Of a stretch of 64,000 nt of DNA, positions 43,635 through 52,044 are shown in pieces; within the stretch, counting starts at the first letter, position 1, and each line of letters begins with the position of its first letter. The notes beneath the pieces are model-generated. The model was not told the origin of the DNA. It did no database searches and worked only from the letters and a program-made list of their open reading frames with translations. The DNA is from Dolomitihabitans soli. Its GTDB lineage: Bacteria; Actinomycetota; Actinomycetes; Streptosporangiales; Streptosporangiaceae. The translations under genes and the position numbers were made by a program. The DNA is taken from assembly GCF_022213955.1 (NCBI RefSeq), contig NZ_JAKNTW010000007.1, forward strand, positions 186,001 through 250,000, in the 5' to 3' direction.

Positions 43635-44708
43635 GTGATCAGATGGCGTAAGGGCGAGGTCGTGAGGATCCGGCGCGAGTGGACCGGCGCCATCGAACTC
43701 GAGGTGAGCCTATCGGGCGAAGTGGCGCGCGCGCTCGCCTATCCGGCACTGGTGGGACGGCCGGAGCCGGGCGACGTGGTCCTGCTCAACACCACGGCCC
43801 TGGCCATGGGGCTGGGCACCGGCGGCTACGCGATGGTGGTCGCCATCCCGGACCGGCTGCCGCCCGATCCGGTGGGGCCCGGGCACCTGGTGAAGGCCCG
43901 TTACACGCCGCTCCAGGCCACGGTGCTCGGCGCCGACGAGCAGGACTCCCCGCACCACGACGTCCTGTGCGAGGCCGACTCGGTGGACGGCATGCCCGTG
44001 GTGGTGGCCGATCTGCACTCGGCGCTGCCGGCGATCCTGTGCGGCCTGTACGGCTCCCGCCCGGGGAACCGGCCGAAGGTCGCCTACGTGATGCTCGACG
44101 GCGGCGCGCTGCCCGCCTGGTTCTCCATGGCGTGCGCCCGGCTGCGCGAGCTGGACTGGTTGTGCGGGGTCGTCACGGTCGGGCAGGCGTTCGGCGGCGA
44201 CGTGGAGACGGTGACCACCCACACCGGGCTGCTGGCCGCCCGCCACGTGCTGGGCGCCGACGTCGCGATCGTCGCCCAGGGGCCGGGGAACCTCGGCACC
44301 GGGACCCGCTGGGGGTTCTCCGGGGTCTCGGCGGGCGAGGCGATCAACGCCGCGGCGGTGCTGGGCGGGCGGCCGGTGGCGGCGCTGCGGATCAGCGAGG
44401 GCGACAAGAGAGAACGCCACCTCGGGGTCTCCCACCACTCGCTGACCGCCTACGGCCGGGTCGCGCTGGCCCGCGCCCAGGTGGCGGTGCCCGCGCTGGC
44501 CGGCGAGTTCGGCGAGCGGGTCGCCGGGCAGGCGGCGGAGCTGGAGGGCCGGCACGAGCTGGTCACCGTCCCGGTCGAGGACCTGTACGCGGCGCTGGCG
44601 GAGTCGCCGGTGAAGCTGTCGACCATGGGCAGGTCGCTGGACGAGGACCTGTCCTACTTCCTGGGCTCCGCGGCGGCGGGCAGGCTGGCCGCCTCGCTGC
44701 TCTCGTAG
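43635..44708 (+). CDS. DUF3866-family protein
   Basis: A 357-residue protein of the conserved actinobacterial DUF3866 family, recognised by WRKGEVVRIRREW at the N-terminus, LLNTTALAMGLGTGGYAMV, HHDVLCEADSVDGMPVVVADLHS and the GPGNLGTGTRWGFSG segment. It is cytosolic with no signal peptide; activity is unknown. It diverges from pafB and is often found beside it. Its 3' end overlaps the convergent DUF3291 gene by 55 bases. Confidence 0.9.
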   Translation: MIRWRKGEVVRIRREWTGAIELEVSLSGEVARALAYPALVGRPEPGDVVLLNTTALAMGLGTGGYAMVVAIPDRLPPDPVGPGHLVKARYTPLQATVLGADEQDSPHHDVLCEADSVDGMPVVVADLHSALPAILCGLYGSRPGNRPKVAYVMLDGGALPAWFSMACARLRELDWLCGVVTVGQAFGGDVETVTTHTGLLAARHVLGADVAIVAQGPGNLGTGTRWGFSGVSAGEAINAAAVLGGRPVAALRISEGDKRERHLGVSHHSLTAYGRVALARAQVAVPALAGEFGERVAGQAAELEGRHELVTVPVEDLYAALAESPVKLSTMGRSLDEDLSYFLGSAAAGRLAASLLS

Positions 44709-45142
44709 AACTCCTTGAAGGTGAACGCCCGCGGCCCGGGACCCTCGGCGCGCAGCAGGGCGAGCCGCGCCATGCCCTCCTCCAGCGTCGGGATGACGCC
44801 CTCGGGGATCCACCACATCACGCTGGTCGCCTCCGCGCTGCGTACGAACCACTCCCTGCGCCGCTGGAGGACCGCCAGGTGCTCCGTGCGGTACATGTAG
44901 TTCCACAACGGCTCGCGGCTCTCCCACACGGAGAAGTTGATCAGCAGGTGGTCGCCGTACTCGTGCTTGACGGTGGCGTCGGGCTCCTCCCCTCCCTTGA
45001 GCCGCCAGACGAATCCGGGCGCGGCGTCGGCCAGGGCGTTGATCGGCGCAAGGGCCTCGACGAACTCCTTGAGCTCGGGTGACTCCTTGGGGGCGCGCAT
45101 GTGACCGATGTTGAGCTGGGCGAGATGCATGACGGTCAGCAC
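44654..45142 (-). CDS. DUF3291-family protein
   Basis: A 162-residue single-domain protein of the DUF3291 family (alpha-beta barrel, monooxygenase-like fold): HLAQLNIGHMRAP, then FVWRLKG, NFSVWESREPLWNYMYRTEH and MWWIPEG near the C-terminus. Function unknown. GTG start with GGAGGG six bases upstream; an ATG four codons later is possible. The last 55 bases are antisense to the end of the DUF3866 gene. Confidence 0.88.
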   Translation of the reverse strand: MLTVMHLAQLNIGHMRAPKESPELKEFVEALAPINALADAAPGFVWRLKGGEEPDATVKHEYGDHLLINFSVWESREPLWNYMYRTEHLAVLQRRREWFVRSAEATSVMWWIPEGVIPTLEEGMARLALLRAEGPGPRAFTFKEFYESSEAASLPAAAEPRK

Positions 45143-45199
45143 ACCACGCCCTCCGCTTCTATGTCAACTTTCATTAGTTTTAGAAGCGCTGTCGGCCGC

Positions 45200-45823
45200 T
45201 CACTCGGAGAACGCCACGCAGCACTCCCCCGGGATCGGGTCCGTGCGGGCCACCGTGCCCTGCTCGCCCAGGCCCGCCAGCAGGCCCTCGCACAGGGCCA
45301 GGTTCATCGAGCACACGAGCAGCGGGTGCTCCTCGGAGAGCACGTGGAACGGGCAGTTACGCAGTCTGAGCACGCCCGCCTCATCGCGGTAGGGCTCGTA
45401 GCCGCGCTCGCGGAGGGCGTCCTCCAGCGAGCCGCCGCCCGCGGTGCGGGCGCCCACCTCGCGGGCGGCGGCCTCCGCCCGCTCCTCGCCGCCCACCGCC
45501 TCCACGACCGCGGCCAGCACCAGGGCGAGCGTGTTGTAGTCGCGCGGCGGCACGCTGACCACCCGCTCCGCCCGGGCCCGCCGGTAGACCTTGGCGGGCC
45601 GGCCGCCGCCGGGCCCGCTCCGCCCGCCCAGCCGTTTGAAGCCCGCCTCCAGCAGCTCCGCCTCGACCAGCTTGTCCAGGTGGAACGCGGCCAGGGTGCG
45701 CTGCACGCCCGCCGCCTCGGCGGCCTCGTTGCGCCCGACCTCGCGCCCCTGGGCCGCCACGAAGTCGTACAGCGCCCGCCGCACCGGGTCCTGGAGGGTC
45801 GCGACCGCCTGGAGATCGTCCAC
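45200..45823 (-). CDS. HTH regulator with C-terminal cysteines (possible Fe-S/SufR-like sensor)
   Basis: A 207-residue regulator. The N-terminal winged helix (QDPVRRALYDFVAAQGREVG, AEAAGVQRTLAAFHLDKLVEAELL) is ArsR-like. The C-terminus has Cys in RNCPFHVL, VCSMNLALCEGLL and GECCV, the arrangement seen in Fe-S or metal-sensing SufR-type regulators. GTG start with TAGACT seven bases upstream, a leaderless pattern. The small secreted peptide gene ends 32 bases upstream on the same strand. Ligand is inferred. Confidence 0.85.
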   Translation of the reverse strand: MDDLQAVATLQDPVRRALYDFVAAQGREVGRNEAAEAAGVQRTLAAFHLDKLVEAELLEAGFKRLGGRSGPGGGRPAKVYRRARAERVVSVPPRDYNTLALVLAAVVEAVGGEERAEAAAREVGARTAGGGSLEDALRERGYEPYRDEAGVLRLRNCPFHVLSEEHPLLVCSMNLALCEGLLAGLGEQGTVARTDPIPGECCVAFSE

Positions 45824-45830
45824 AGCTGCG

Positions 45831-45836
45831 AGTCTA
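45831..45836 (-). promoter_or_regulatory. Leaderless-type -10 box of the HTH regulator gene
   Basis: Minus-strand TAGACT seven bases before the GTG start. Confidence 0.5.
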
Positions 45837-45855
45837 GGACCCGGGCGCAGGTGCC

Positions 45856-46050
45856 CTACTTCCCGGCCTTCCCCCTGGTCGTCTCGCTCTCGTACAGCAG
45901 GAACCCGCCGGGGACGCGCGGGCCGGCGGCCGACGCACGGGCGGGCCCGCCGACACCGGCCAGTGTCGTGCCGACGACCATGGCGGCCGACGCCGCGGCG
46001 ATCCGCCTGCTCGAACCGGGCCATCCTCTGGTCACACGTACCGAAGCCAT
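45856..46050 (-). CDS. Small secreted peptide, probably truncated I36/crystallin-like protein
   Basis: A 64-residue protein with a clear signal peptide (residues 1-42, ending ASA) and a 22-residue mature part (GPRVPGGFLLYES ... RGKAGK). The GFxLYExxxxRGK pattern matches the first strands of peptidase-inhibitor I36/beta-gamma-crystallin domains, but the rest of such a domain is missing. AAGGAAG is about seven bases before the ATG. It may be a truncated gene or a short secreted peptide. Confidence 0.6.
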   Translation of the reverse strand: MASVRVTRGWPGSSRRIAAASAAMVVGTTLAGVGGPARASAAGPRVPGGFLLYESETTRGKAGK

Positions 46051-46155
46051 CCAAGTCTTCCTTCCGTAACCGCTGTTCAGGAGATTGGATGACGAAGGCA
46101 GGCGATTCGTTCGCCGTCGGGGCCCTTCTCTTGCCGGCGGTTCGGAGCGGCCGGC

Positions 46156-46734
46156 TCAGCCGGCGCTGCGGCGCTCCAGCATCACCACGTCGCGCCAGAC
46201 GCCGTGGTGGCGGCCGAGGCGTTCCCGGGTGCCGACGACGCGGAAGCCGAGGGACCGGTGCAGGGAGAGGCTGGCGGTGTTCTCGGGGAAGATCGCGGAC
46301 TGGATCGTCCAGACGCCGGCGTCCTCTGAGGCGGCGATGAACGCGACGAGCAGCGCGCGCCCGACGCCACGCGACATGTGGCCGGGGTGGACGTAGACGC
46401 TGTGCTCGACGACTCCGGCGTAGACCGGCCGGGCGGACACCCGGGAGGCGGCGACCCAGCCGACGACCTCGCCGGTCCCGAGGTCGGTGGCGACGTGGCT
46501 CAGCCGGGGAAGCTTGGCGGCGATGAACTCCGCCCAGGAGGGGACCACGGTCTCGAAGGTGGCCTGCCCGGTCTCCAGCCCCGCCTCGTAGATGGCCAGC
46601 ACCCGCTCGGCGTCGCCGTCGCGCATCGGCCGGATCTCCAGCCCCGGCGCGGTGGCGGTCGTACCGGGCCTCATCGGCTCATGTCCCCCGCCGGGGCTCG
46701 GACGAGATCCACCGGCGTCGCTCCGTTCTGACAC
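46156..46734 (-). CDS. GNAT-family N-acetyltransferase (PAT/bar-like)
   Basis: A 192-residue acetyltransferase. The GNAT fold starts at EIRPMRDGDAERVLAIYEAG. The acetyl-CoA-binding segment is SVYVHPGHMSRGVGRALLVAF, and LGFRVVGTRERLGRHHGVWRDVV is typical of phosphinothricin/methionine sulfone acetyltransferases. Substrate inference is therefore an amino-acid-like amine. GTG start with TAGCAT six bases upstream, leaderless; a later ATG (46674) is possible. Divergent from the histidine kinase gene. Confidence 0.88.
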   Translation of the reverse strand: MSERSDAGGSRPSPGGGHEPMRPGTTATAPGLEIRPMRDGDAERVLAIYEAGLETGQATFETVVPSWAEFIAAKLPRLSHVATDLGTGEVVGWVAASRVSARPVYAGVVEHSVYVHPGHMSRGVGRALLVAFIAASEDAGVWTIQSAIFPENTASLSLHRSLGFRVVGTRERLGRHHGVWRDVVMLERRSAG

Positions 46735-46740
46735 CCTTGG

Positions 46741-46746
46741 ATGCTA
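46741..46746 (-). promoter_or_regulatory. Leaderless-type -10 box of the GNAT gene
   Basis: Minus-strand TAGCAT six bases before the GTG start. Confidence 0.5.
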
Positions 46747-46874
46747 GCCAACGCCGTTTCGCCGGGCGGGTACGGGGGTGCCGCGCCAAGGGCACACGTG
46801 CGGATCCGCGCGCGTCCGCCTGGAGGCTGATTCTCCGGGTCTGCCCCGGCGCGTATCCGCTGTGCGCGACAAGG

Positions 46875-46906
46875 GTGACGCGGGTCACTCGCGCGGGCCG
46901 TACCGT
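46875..46906 (+). promoter_or_regulatory. Promoter and inverted repeat of the two-component operon
   Basis: TACCGT (46901) lies six bases before the ATG, a leaderless -10. An inverted repeat GTGACGCGGGTCAC (46875-46888) is just upstream of the -35 region and could be an activator site, perhaps for the response regulator itself. Confidence 0.45.
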
Positions 46907-46912
46907 CGAACC

Positions 46913-48094
46913 ATGGCGCGACGCTTCTTGCTGTGGTGGAGTGGTCATCATCAGGTCGCGGACGCGCTTCTGGCCGTGGTCGCCTGCGCCTTCCTGCTGA
47001 TCGAGGTCCCCTACAGCGACCGGACCATCCTCACGCCGGGTGACATTCCCCTCATGTTCTGGGGCGATCTGACGGCCTACGCCGCGCTGGCGTGGCGGCG
47101 CAGATCTCCCCTGGTCGTCCTCACCCTGGTGTGGGCGCTGTGGCTGGCCGGCGGCCGATGGGACATCTGGACGGAGTGGAACGCCTCTTGGGCGGAACTG
47201 GGCACCCCCACCGCGCTGATGCTCATGTTCTACACCGCGGGCCGCTGGAGCCCGTCGAGACGGGTCGGCCTCCTCCTCGCCGGCACCCTGCTTCCCTGCG
47301 CGCTGTCGATCGTCCAGCTGACCCGGCCGGGGCTCCTGCCGTCCTGGGTGCCCGCGCCCGCCGACGCCCTCTTCCTCATGTCGCCCGTCCTCTGCGCCGG
47401 GGCGTGGGCGCTCGGGCGGGTGCGCCGTTCCGACGTGGAGGCCGTCGCGCTCGCCGAGGAGAGCCGGGCGCAGGCCGTACTGGCCGAGGAGCGGGTGCGC
47501 ATCGCCCGCGAACTCCACGACATCGTCGCGCACAACGTCAGCGCCATGGTCATCCAGTCGGACGGCGCCGCCGCCGCGCTGCTCGACGACGACGTCGCCG
47601 AGGTCGGCAAGGCGGTCGACGCGATCGGGCGGTCGGGCAGGGTCGCGCTCGGTGAGCTCAGACTGCTGCTGGCGGTCCTGCGCGACGTGCCGGACGGGCC
47701 GCAACCCGGTGTCGAGGCCATCGAGAGCCTGGCCGAACGGCTTCCCCTGGAGGTACGGTTACGAGTCGAAGGCCAGGTACGCGAGATGCCCGCGGCACTG
47801 GGGCTGGCCGCCTACCGGATCGTGCAAGAGGCTCTGACCAACACACTGCGGCACGCTGGGAAGGAAGCCAACGCTGAGGTGCTCCTCCACTACGCCGAAG
47901 ACGGACTGCACATCCAGATCACCGACGACGGCGCCTTCAAATCGCAAGGTACGCCGGGGGTGTCCCGGCTGAAGGGATCCGGCCACGGCCTGGTCGGCAT
48001 CCGCGAACGGGCCGCGATGTTCGGTGGCACGGCTCAGGCGGCGTCGCTGCCCCGGCATGGCTTCGAGGTGAGGGCGACACTGCCGTGGACGTGA
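46913..48094 (+). CDS. NarL-type sensor histidine kinase
   Basis: A 393-residue membrane kinase. Residues 10-160 contain four to five transmembrane helices with short loops, as in DesK/LiaS-like intramembrane sensors. The HisKA_3 box is ARELHDIVAHNVSAM (phospho-acceptor His), the N box is ALTNTLRHA, and the G box is GSGHGLVGIRERAAMFGG. It overlaps the response regulator gene. It probably senses the membrane or an envelope-active compound and controls the downstream secreted protein and ABC exporter. Confidence 0.93.
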   Translation: MARRFLLWWSGHHQVADALLAVVACAFLLIEVPYSDRTILTPGDIPLMFWGDLTAYAALAWRRRSPLVVLTLVWALWLAGGRWDIWTEWNASWAELGTPTALMLMFYTAGRWSPSRRVGLLLAGTLLPCALSIVQLTRPGLLPSWVPAPADALFLMSPVLCAGAWALGRVRRSDVEAVALAEESRAQAVLAEERVRIARELHDIVAHNVSAMVIQSDGAAAALLDDDVAEVGKAVDAIGRSGRVALGELRLLLAVLRDVPDGPQPGVEAIESLAERLPLEVRLRVEGQVREMPAALGLAAYRIVQEALTNTLRHAGKEANAEVLLHYAEDGLHIQITDDGAFKSQGTPGVSRLKGSGHGLVGIRERAAMFGGTAQAASLPRHGFEVRATLPWT

Positions 48095-48747
48095 TTCGCG
48101 TGCTGCTCGTCGACGACCAGGAGCTGGTCCGCACCGGATTCCGGCTGGTGCTGCGCCGCGAACCCGGCATCGACGTCGTCGGCGAGGCGGCCGACGGCCA
48201 GGAGGCGCTCGACCTGATGGACACGGTCGAGGTCGACGTGGTGGTCATGGACGTCCGGATGCCGGGCATGGACGGGATCGAGGCGACCCGGCGGATCTGC
48301 GCGCGCGGCGCACGCCCCAAGGTCCTCATCCTGACCACCTTCGACCTGGACGAGTACGTCTTCAGCTCGATCAAGGCGGGAGCCAGCGGCTTCCTGCTGA
48401 AGGACATCGGGCCCAGGTTCCTCGTCGAGGGGATACGGATCGTGCACAGCGGCGACTCCGTCATCGCCCCGCCCACGACGCGGCGGCTCATCTCACGCTT
48501 CCTCCCCCGCCTGCCCGACTCCGGGAGGACGCCCGACAAGCGGGCCGCGCTGCTCAGCCCCCGCGAACGCGAGGTGCTCACCGAGATCGCCACCGGTCTG
48601 TCGAACGCCGAGATCGCCACCCGGATGTACGTGTCCGAGGGCACCGTCCGCACGCATGTCAGCAGGATCCTCGCCAAACTCGATCTGCGCGATCGGGTTC
48701 AGGCCGTCGTCTTCGCCTACGAGAACGGCCTCATCCGGCTCGGCTGA
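48085..48747 (+). CDS. NarL/LuxR-family response regulator
   Basis: A 220-residue regulator. The receiver has the acidic pair in VLLVDDQEL, phospho-acceptor Asp in VVVMDVRMPGMDG and Lys in GFLLKD. The LuxR HTH is LSPREREVLTEIATGLSNAEIA ... VRTHVSRIL. GTG at 48085 is used; a GTG at 48091 (GTGA overlap with the kinase stop) gives the more usual MIRVLLVDDQ start. It pairs with the kinase and probably binds upstream of the secreted protein gene. Confidence 0.94.
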   Translation: MDVIRVLLVDDQELVRTGFRLVLRREPGIDVVGEAADGQEALDLMDTVEVDVVVMDVRMPGMDGIEATRRICARGARPKVLILTTFDLDEYVFSSIKAGASGFLLKDIGPRFLVEGIRIVHSGDSVIAPPTTRRLISRFLPRLPDSGRTPDKRAALLSPREREVLTEIATGLSNAEIATRMYVSEGTVRTHVSRILAKLDLRDRVQAVVFAYENGLIRLG

Positions 48748-48758
48748 CCCTTTCCGGA

Positions 48759-48776
48759 CTACGTAGATCCGCGGAT
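48759..48776. promoter_or_regulatory. Two adjacent palindromes CTACGTAG and ATCCGCGGAT
   Basis: Both are perfect and directly joined, 12 bases after the response regulator stop and about 110 bases before the secreted protein start. They are candidate sites for the NarL-type regulator. Confidence 0.5.
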
Positions 48777-48888
48777 TGCGGAGTCAGCGGCAAGGCAGAT
48801 GTGGGCGACCCGGCCGCCCGCCCATTCTGGTCGTGAGATTCCGCTCCCCGGCTCGCGGGGAGAAAGGATCGACCGGAAGGAAAGCCAG

Positions 48889-49314
48889 ATGGCCGGATCA
48901 GTGAGACGCGCTCTCAGCAAAGGCACCGTCATGGTGGCCGTGATCGGCACGCTGAGCGTGGCCGGCGCCACGTTCGCGTACGCCGAGGGCGCCTTCAGCA
49001 CCAGCATGAGCAACGTCGCGGCCGGTTTCGAGTCGCGTACCTGGAAGGACCGCAACAGCGACCACTGGAGGACGGCCGTAGAGCTGTCCAGGTGCTCGTC
49101 GAACTCCCCGCAGGCCGCGCCCAGGCTGGGACTTTACCGGGAACGAGTCGGCCCCGACTCCCACTACGGGACCAAGGGCTACTGGGGATGCAATTCCCGC
49201 AAGGTCCGCGGCGACTGGGGTGACGTCCGCTCCGGCAAGTATCACTTCACGGTGAAGAACATGGGGGCGGACTTCTACCGGGTTTCGGCCCGCAAGGTCC
49301 AGGTCTATTACTGA
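48889..49314 (+). CDS. Small secreted protein of unknown function
   Basis: A 141-residue protein with a signal peptide (residues 1-32, cut after AYA). The mature ~110 residues are basic and aromatic with two cysteines (SRCSSN and WGCNS), likely a disulfide, and a beta-rich pattern ending KVQVYY. No family recognised. GGAAGGA is eight bases before the ATG. Location between the two-component genes and the ABC genes suggests it is a regulated secreted product or an envelope-stress protein. Confidence 0.8.
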   Translation: MAGSVRRALSKGTVMVAVIGTLSVAGATFAYAEGAFSTSMSNVAAGFESRTWKDRNSDHWRTAVELSRCSSNSPQAAPRLGLYRERVGPDSHYGTKGYWGCNSRKVRGDWGDVRSGKYHFTVKNMGADFYRVSARKVQVYY

Positions 49315-49323
49315 TCGGGGGCC

Positions 49324-49354
49324 GGCCGGTCGGGGCTCCGCGCCTCGACCGGCC
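49324..49354. terminator. Candidate terminator after the secreted protein gene
   Basis: GGCCGGTCG and CGACCGGCC pair perfectly (9 bp) around a 13-base loop and are followed by GCATTCTTCTG. Confidence 0.6.
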
Positions 49355-49393
49355 GCATTCTTCTGCCATTCATCTCAGCCAGCGGAGAACAAG

Positions 49394-50131
49394 GTGCCGA
49401 TATCTCTTCAGGGGTGCGGATTCGGTTATCGCCGCGACTCCATCGTCTTCACGGATCTCGACCTCTCCTTTCCCGAGGGGCGCACGGTGCTGCTCGGCCC
49501 GAACGGGGCGGGGAAATCGACGTTGCTCGGCCTGGCCGCCTCGCTGTTCAGGCCGGATCGCGGGCGGGTGTCATGTCAGGGCCTCGATCCCGCGCGACGG
49601 CGGGACCGGGCGCGCTATCGGGCGCTCGTGGGGTGGATGCCCCAGTGTGTCCGGCCGCTGCCCGGCCTGACCGTGCGTGAGCAGGTCGGCTACGCGGGCT
49701 GGCTCAAGGGCATGTCACGCCGGGCGGCCTGGCGGGGGTCGCTCGCGGCTCTGGAGACGGTGGAGCTCGGCTCGCTCGCGGACCGGAGCTGCGCCCGGCT
49801 CTCCGGCGGCCAGCTCCGGCGGCTCGGGCTCGCGCAGACCCTGGTGCACGACGCCGCGGTGATCCTGCTGGACGAGCCCACCGCCGGGCTGGACCCCAAT
49901 CAGCGGCACCGGTTCGACGAGATCGTCACGCGGGCCGGCGAGGACCGCCATGTGATCGTCTCCACCCATCAGATCGACAACGTGACGGAGACGTACGACT
50001 CGGTCGTCCTCCTCGACGAGGGCCGGGTCGCCTACGCGGGACCGCTGGCGGGCTTCACCGCGGCCACCGGCGACCGCGGGCCCGAGTCGGTCGAGGACGC
50101 CTACCGGCGGCATGTGGCGCAGGAGGTGTAG
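49394..50131 (+). CDS. ABC transporter ATP-binding protein
   Basis: A 245-residue ATPase with Walker A GPNGAGKST, Q-loop in MPQCV, signature LSGGQLRRLGLAQ, Walker B VILLDEPTAG and switch His in VSTHQID. It is of the export/CcmA-like class. GTG start with GGAG upstream. Next gene, three bases after its stop, is the membrane partner. Substrate unknown; context suggests an envelope-active compound or peptide. Confidence 0.93.
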   Translation: MPISLQGCGFGYRRDSIVFTDLDLSFPEGRTVLLGPNGAGKSTLLGLAASLFRPDRGRVSCQGLDPARRRDRARYRALVGWMPQCVRPLPGLTVREQVGYAGWLKGMSRRAAWRGSLAALETVELGSLADRSCARLSGGQLRRLGLAQTLVHDAAVILLDEPTAGLDPNQRHRFDEIVTRAGEDRHVIVSTHQIDNVTETYDSVVLLDEGRVAYAGPLAGFTAATGDRGPESVEDAYRRHVAQEV

Positions 50132-50134
50132 GAG

Positions 50135-51379
50135 ATGCCGATACAGCGCTGGCTGCGCGGCTCCGCCGGGAGATACGCCTTTCCCCTCATGACCGTTTTC
50201 ATGTTCTATGTGCTGGGCGACGGGATGGAGGTTCTGGAGGACAACTGGCTGTCGGCCACGGTGCTGATCTCCTCGGCGGGCGTCCTGGCGATCGGCCCGG
50301 CCTGCGCCGCGGCGGGCGCCTGGGAGGGGGCGCGGCTGGCGCGCGGCGGCGTCGGGGCCGGAGCGGAGGTACGGCGGCCGGTGGCGATCCTCGGGTGGTC
50401 GCTGCTGCCGGTGCTGGGCGGCGCCGCGGTGAGCCTGCTCGCCGCTCTCGTGCTGGGCGCCTTCGTGATGGCCGGCGTCCCCGGGTTCCCCGACCCGCTG
50501 GTGCTCGCGGCAGGCATGATCGTGATCGTCGCCTGGACCCTCGCCGGGTTCTCCGCCGGGCGCTTCCTGCATCCGGTGATCGGAGTCCCGCTGCTCCTGG
50601 TCGGCACCTGGCTGTGGCTGGCCTACCCGGTCGCGATCGAGCCGTTCTGGCTCCGCCATCTGACCGGGAACAACCTGGGCTTCTGCTGCGAGACCGACAG
50701 CGTGTTCCCGGGGCACGCCCTCCTCGCCCAGGCGGCGCTGGCCATCGCGCTGGCGGTCGCCGCGTTCCTGATGTGGGCGCGCGGGCGGACCGCGTGGTGG
50801 GCGGTCGTCTGTGTGCCCGTGGTGGCGGCGGGCGTGGCGTTCCCACTCGTCCGCGACATGGGGCCGGAGGCGCAGATTCCCCGGACCGATGGCCTGGTCT
50901 GCGCCCCGTGGGAGGGAACCGAGGTCTGTGTGTGGCGCGAACGGGAGAGCCGGCTGGCGGACGCGGCCCGCGTCGCCGTACCGGCGGCTCGCCGGTTGTC
51001 CGCCGGCGCGAAGGTGCCGATGCCGGGCCGCGTCACCGAAGGCCCGGCCGGCGGCGGAGCCTGGGGCTTCTCGGCGCCGCCGGGGGCGGACGGCGGCGAG
51101 ATCGTCTTCGGGCTCGCCACGAACCTGCTTCCGGCCGCGCCGCCGGCGTGCCCGGGCGGGTGGCCGGGCGCCGGCGCCTACGAGCCGGTGAGCGCGTGGC
51201 TGGCCCTCACTGCGGGGGCGCCGCGTGCGGTGGTCTCCCGCAGGGCCGGAGAGGAGAACGTCCGGATCGCCGAGGCGGTGCTGATCCGGCCTCCTGCCGG
51301 CCAGGTCCGCTGGCTCCGCGACAACCTGGCCGCGCTCAGCCGTTGCGACGTGCCGTGGCGGGAGGTGACCTCGCCATGA
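50135..51379 (+). CDS. ABC-associated membrane protein (permease-like)
   Basis: A 414-residue protein. The first ~240 residues hold about six transmembrane helices; the C-terminal ~170 residues are a soluble, probably extracytoplasmic domain with two or more Cys (LVCAPWEGTEVCVW). This plan fits permease partners of peptide/antibiotic exporters. ATG three bases after the ATPase stop, and ATGA overlap with the next gene, so all three are coupled. Confidence 0.82.
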   Translation: MPIQRWLRGSAGRYAFPLMTVFMFYVLGDGMEVLEDNWLSATVLISSAGVLAIGPACAAAGAWEGARLARGGVGAGAEVRRPVAILGWSLLPVLGGAAVSLLAALVLGAFVMAGVPGFPDPLVLAAGMIVIVAWTLAGFSAGRFLHPVIGVPLLLVGTWLWLAYPVAIEPFWLRHLTGNNLGFCCETDSVFPGHALLAQAALAIALAVAAFLMWARGRTAWWAVVCVPVVAAGVAFPLVRDMGPEAQIPRTDGLVCAPWEGTEVCVWRERESRLADAARVAVPAARRLSAGAKVPMPGRVTEGPAGGGAWGFSAPPGADGGEIVFGLATNLLPAAPPACPGGWPGAGAYEPVSAWLALTAGAPRAVVSRRAGEENVRIAEAVLIRPPAGQVRWLRDNLAALSRCDVPWREVTSP

Positions 51380-51957
51380 GGCTCTGGTTGCGCGCACACC
51401 GCGCCGCGCGCGTGTCGGTCGTGCTCGTCGTGACGATGGCGCTGGTGGTCGTGGTGGGTGACAGAACCGTGCCGCTCCCGAACCTGGCGGGCGCCGACCC
51501 CGCTGGCGTGCCCATCGCCCTGGTGCTGCCGCTGCTGGCGGCGGCCGTCCTGACGCACGGTGTCCAGGCCGGCCTCCCGGATGTGGAGGCGACGGCGGTA
51601 CGGCCCGCCGGCGCCTACCTCACCGGCTTGGTGATCGCCACCTGTGCCGTGTCGGCGTCGGCGGCGCTGGGTCTCACGGTCGCCGGGGTGGAGTCGCACG
51701 GATTCGCCGCGGCCCGCAACCTCGCGGGGTTCACCGGGCTGGCGTTGCTCGGCGGCGCCGTGTGGCGGCACGACGCCGCCTCGGTGCTGCCCTCGGCCTA
51801 TCTGTTCGCGGTGGCGCTGGCCGGCGGCGACTCGTGGTGGGCGTGGCCGGTCGACCCCTCATCCGCCGTGTCCAGCCTGGCCGCCGCCCTGACGGCGTTG
51901 GCCGCCGGCCTGGCCACGCTGCCGTCTCCGGTGAGATCCCGGCTCTCCCGCCGATGA
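51376..51957 (+). CDS. Small membrane protein of the ABC operon
   Basis: A 193-residue membrane protein with five to six helices and short loops (MRLWLRAHRAARVSVVLVV at the start). No family recognised. ATG overlaps the previous stop. It is probably a second permease-like subunit of the exporter. Confidence 0.78.
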   Translation: MRLWLRAHRAARVSVVLVVTMALVVVVGDRTVPLPNLAGADPAGVPIALVLPLLAAAVLTHGVQAGLPDVEATAVRPAGAYLTGLVIATCAVSASAALGLTVAGVESHGFAAARNLAGFTGLALLGGAVWRHDAASVLPSAYLFAVALAGGDSWWAWPVDPSSAVSSLAAALTALAAGLATLPSPVRSRLSRR

Positions 51958-52044
51958 ACCGGCCCGCGGGGCCTCGGTCTGACCGGGGTCCGGCCGGCGA
52001 ACCGTACGCTCCGCCCGCGGCGGGTCCTGCTCCGGGTGTCCGCG

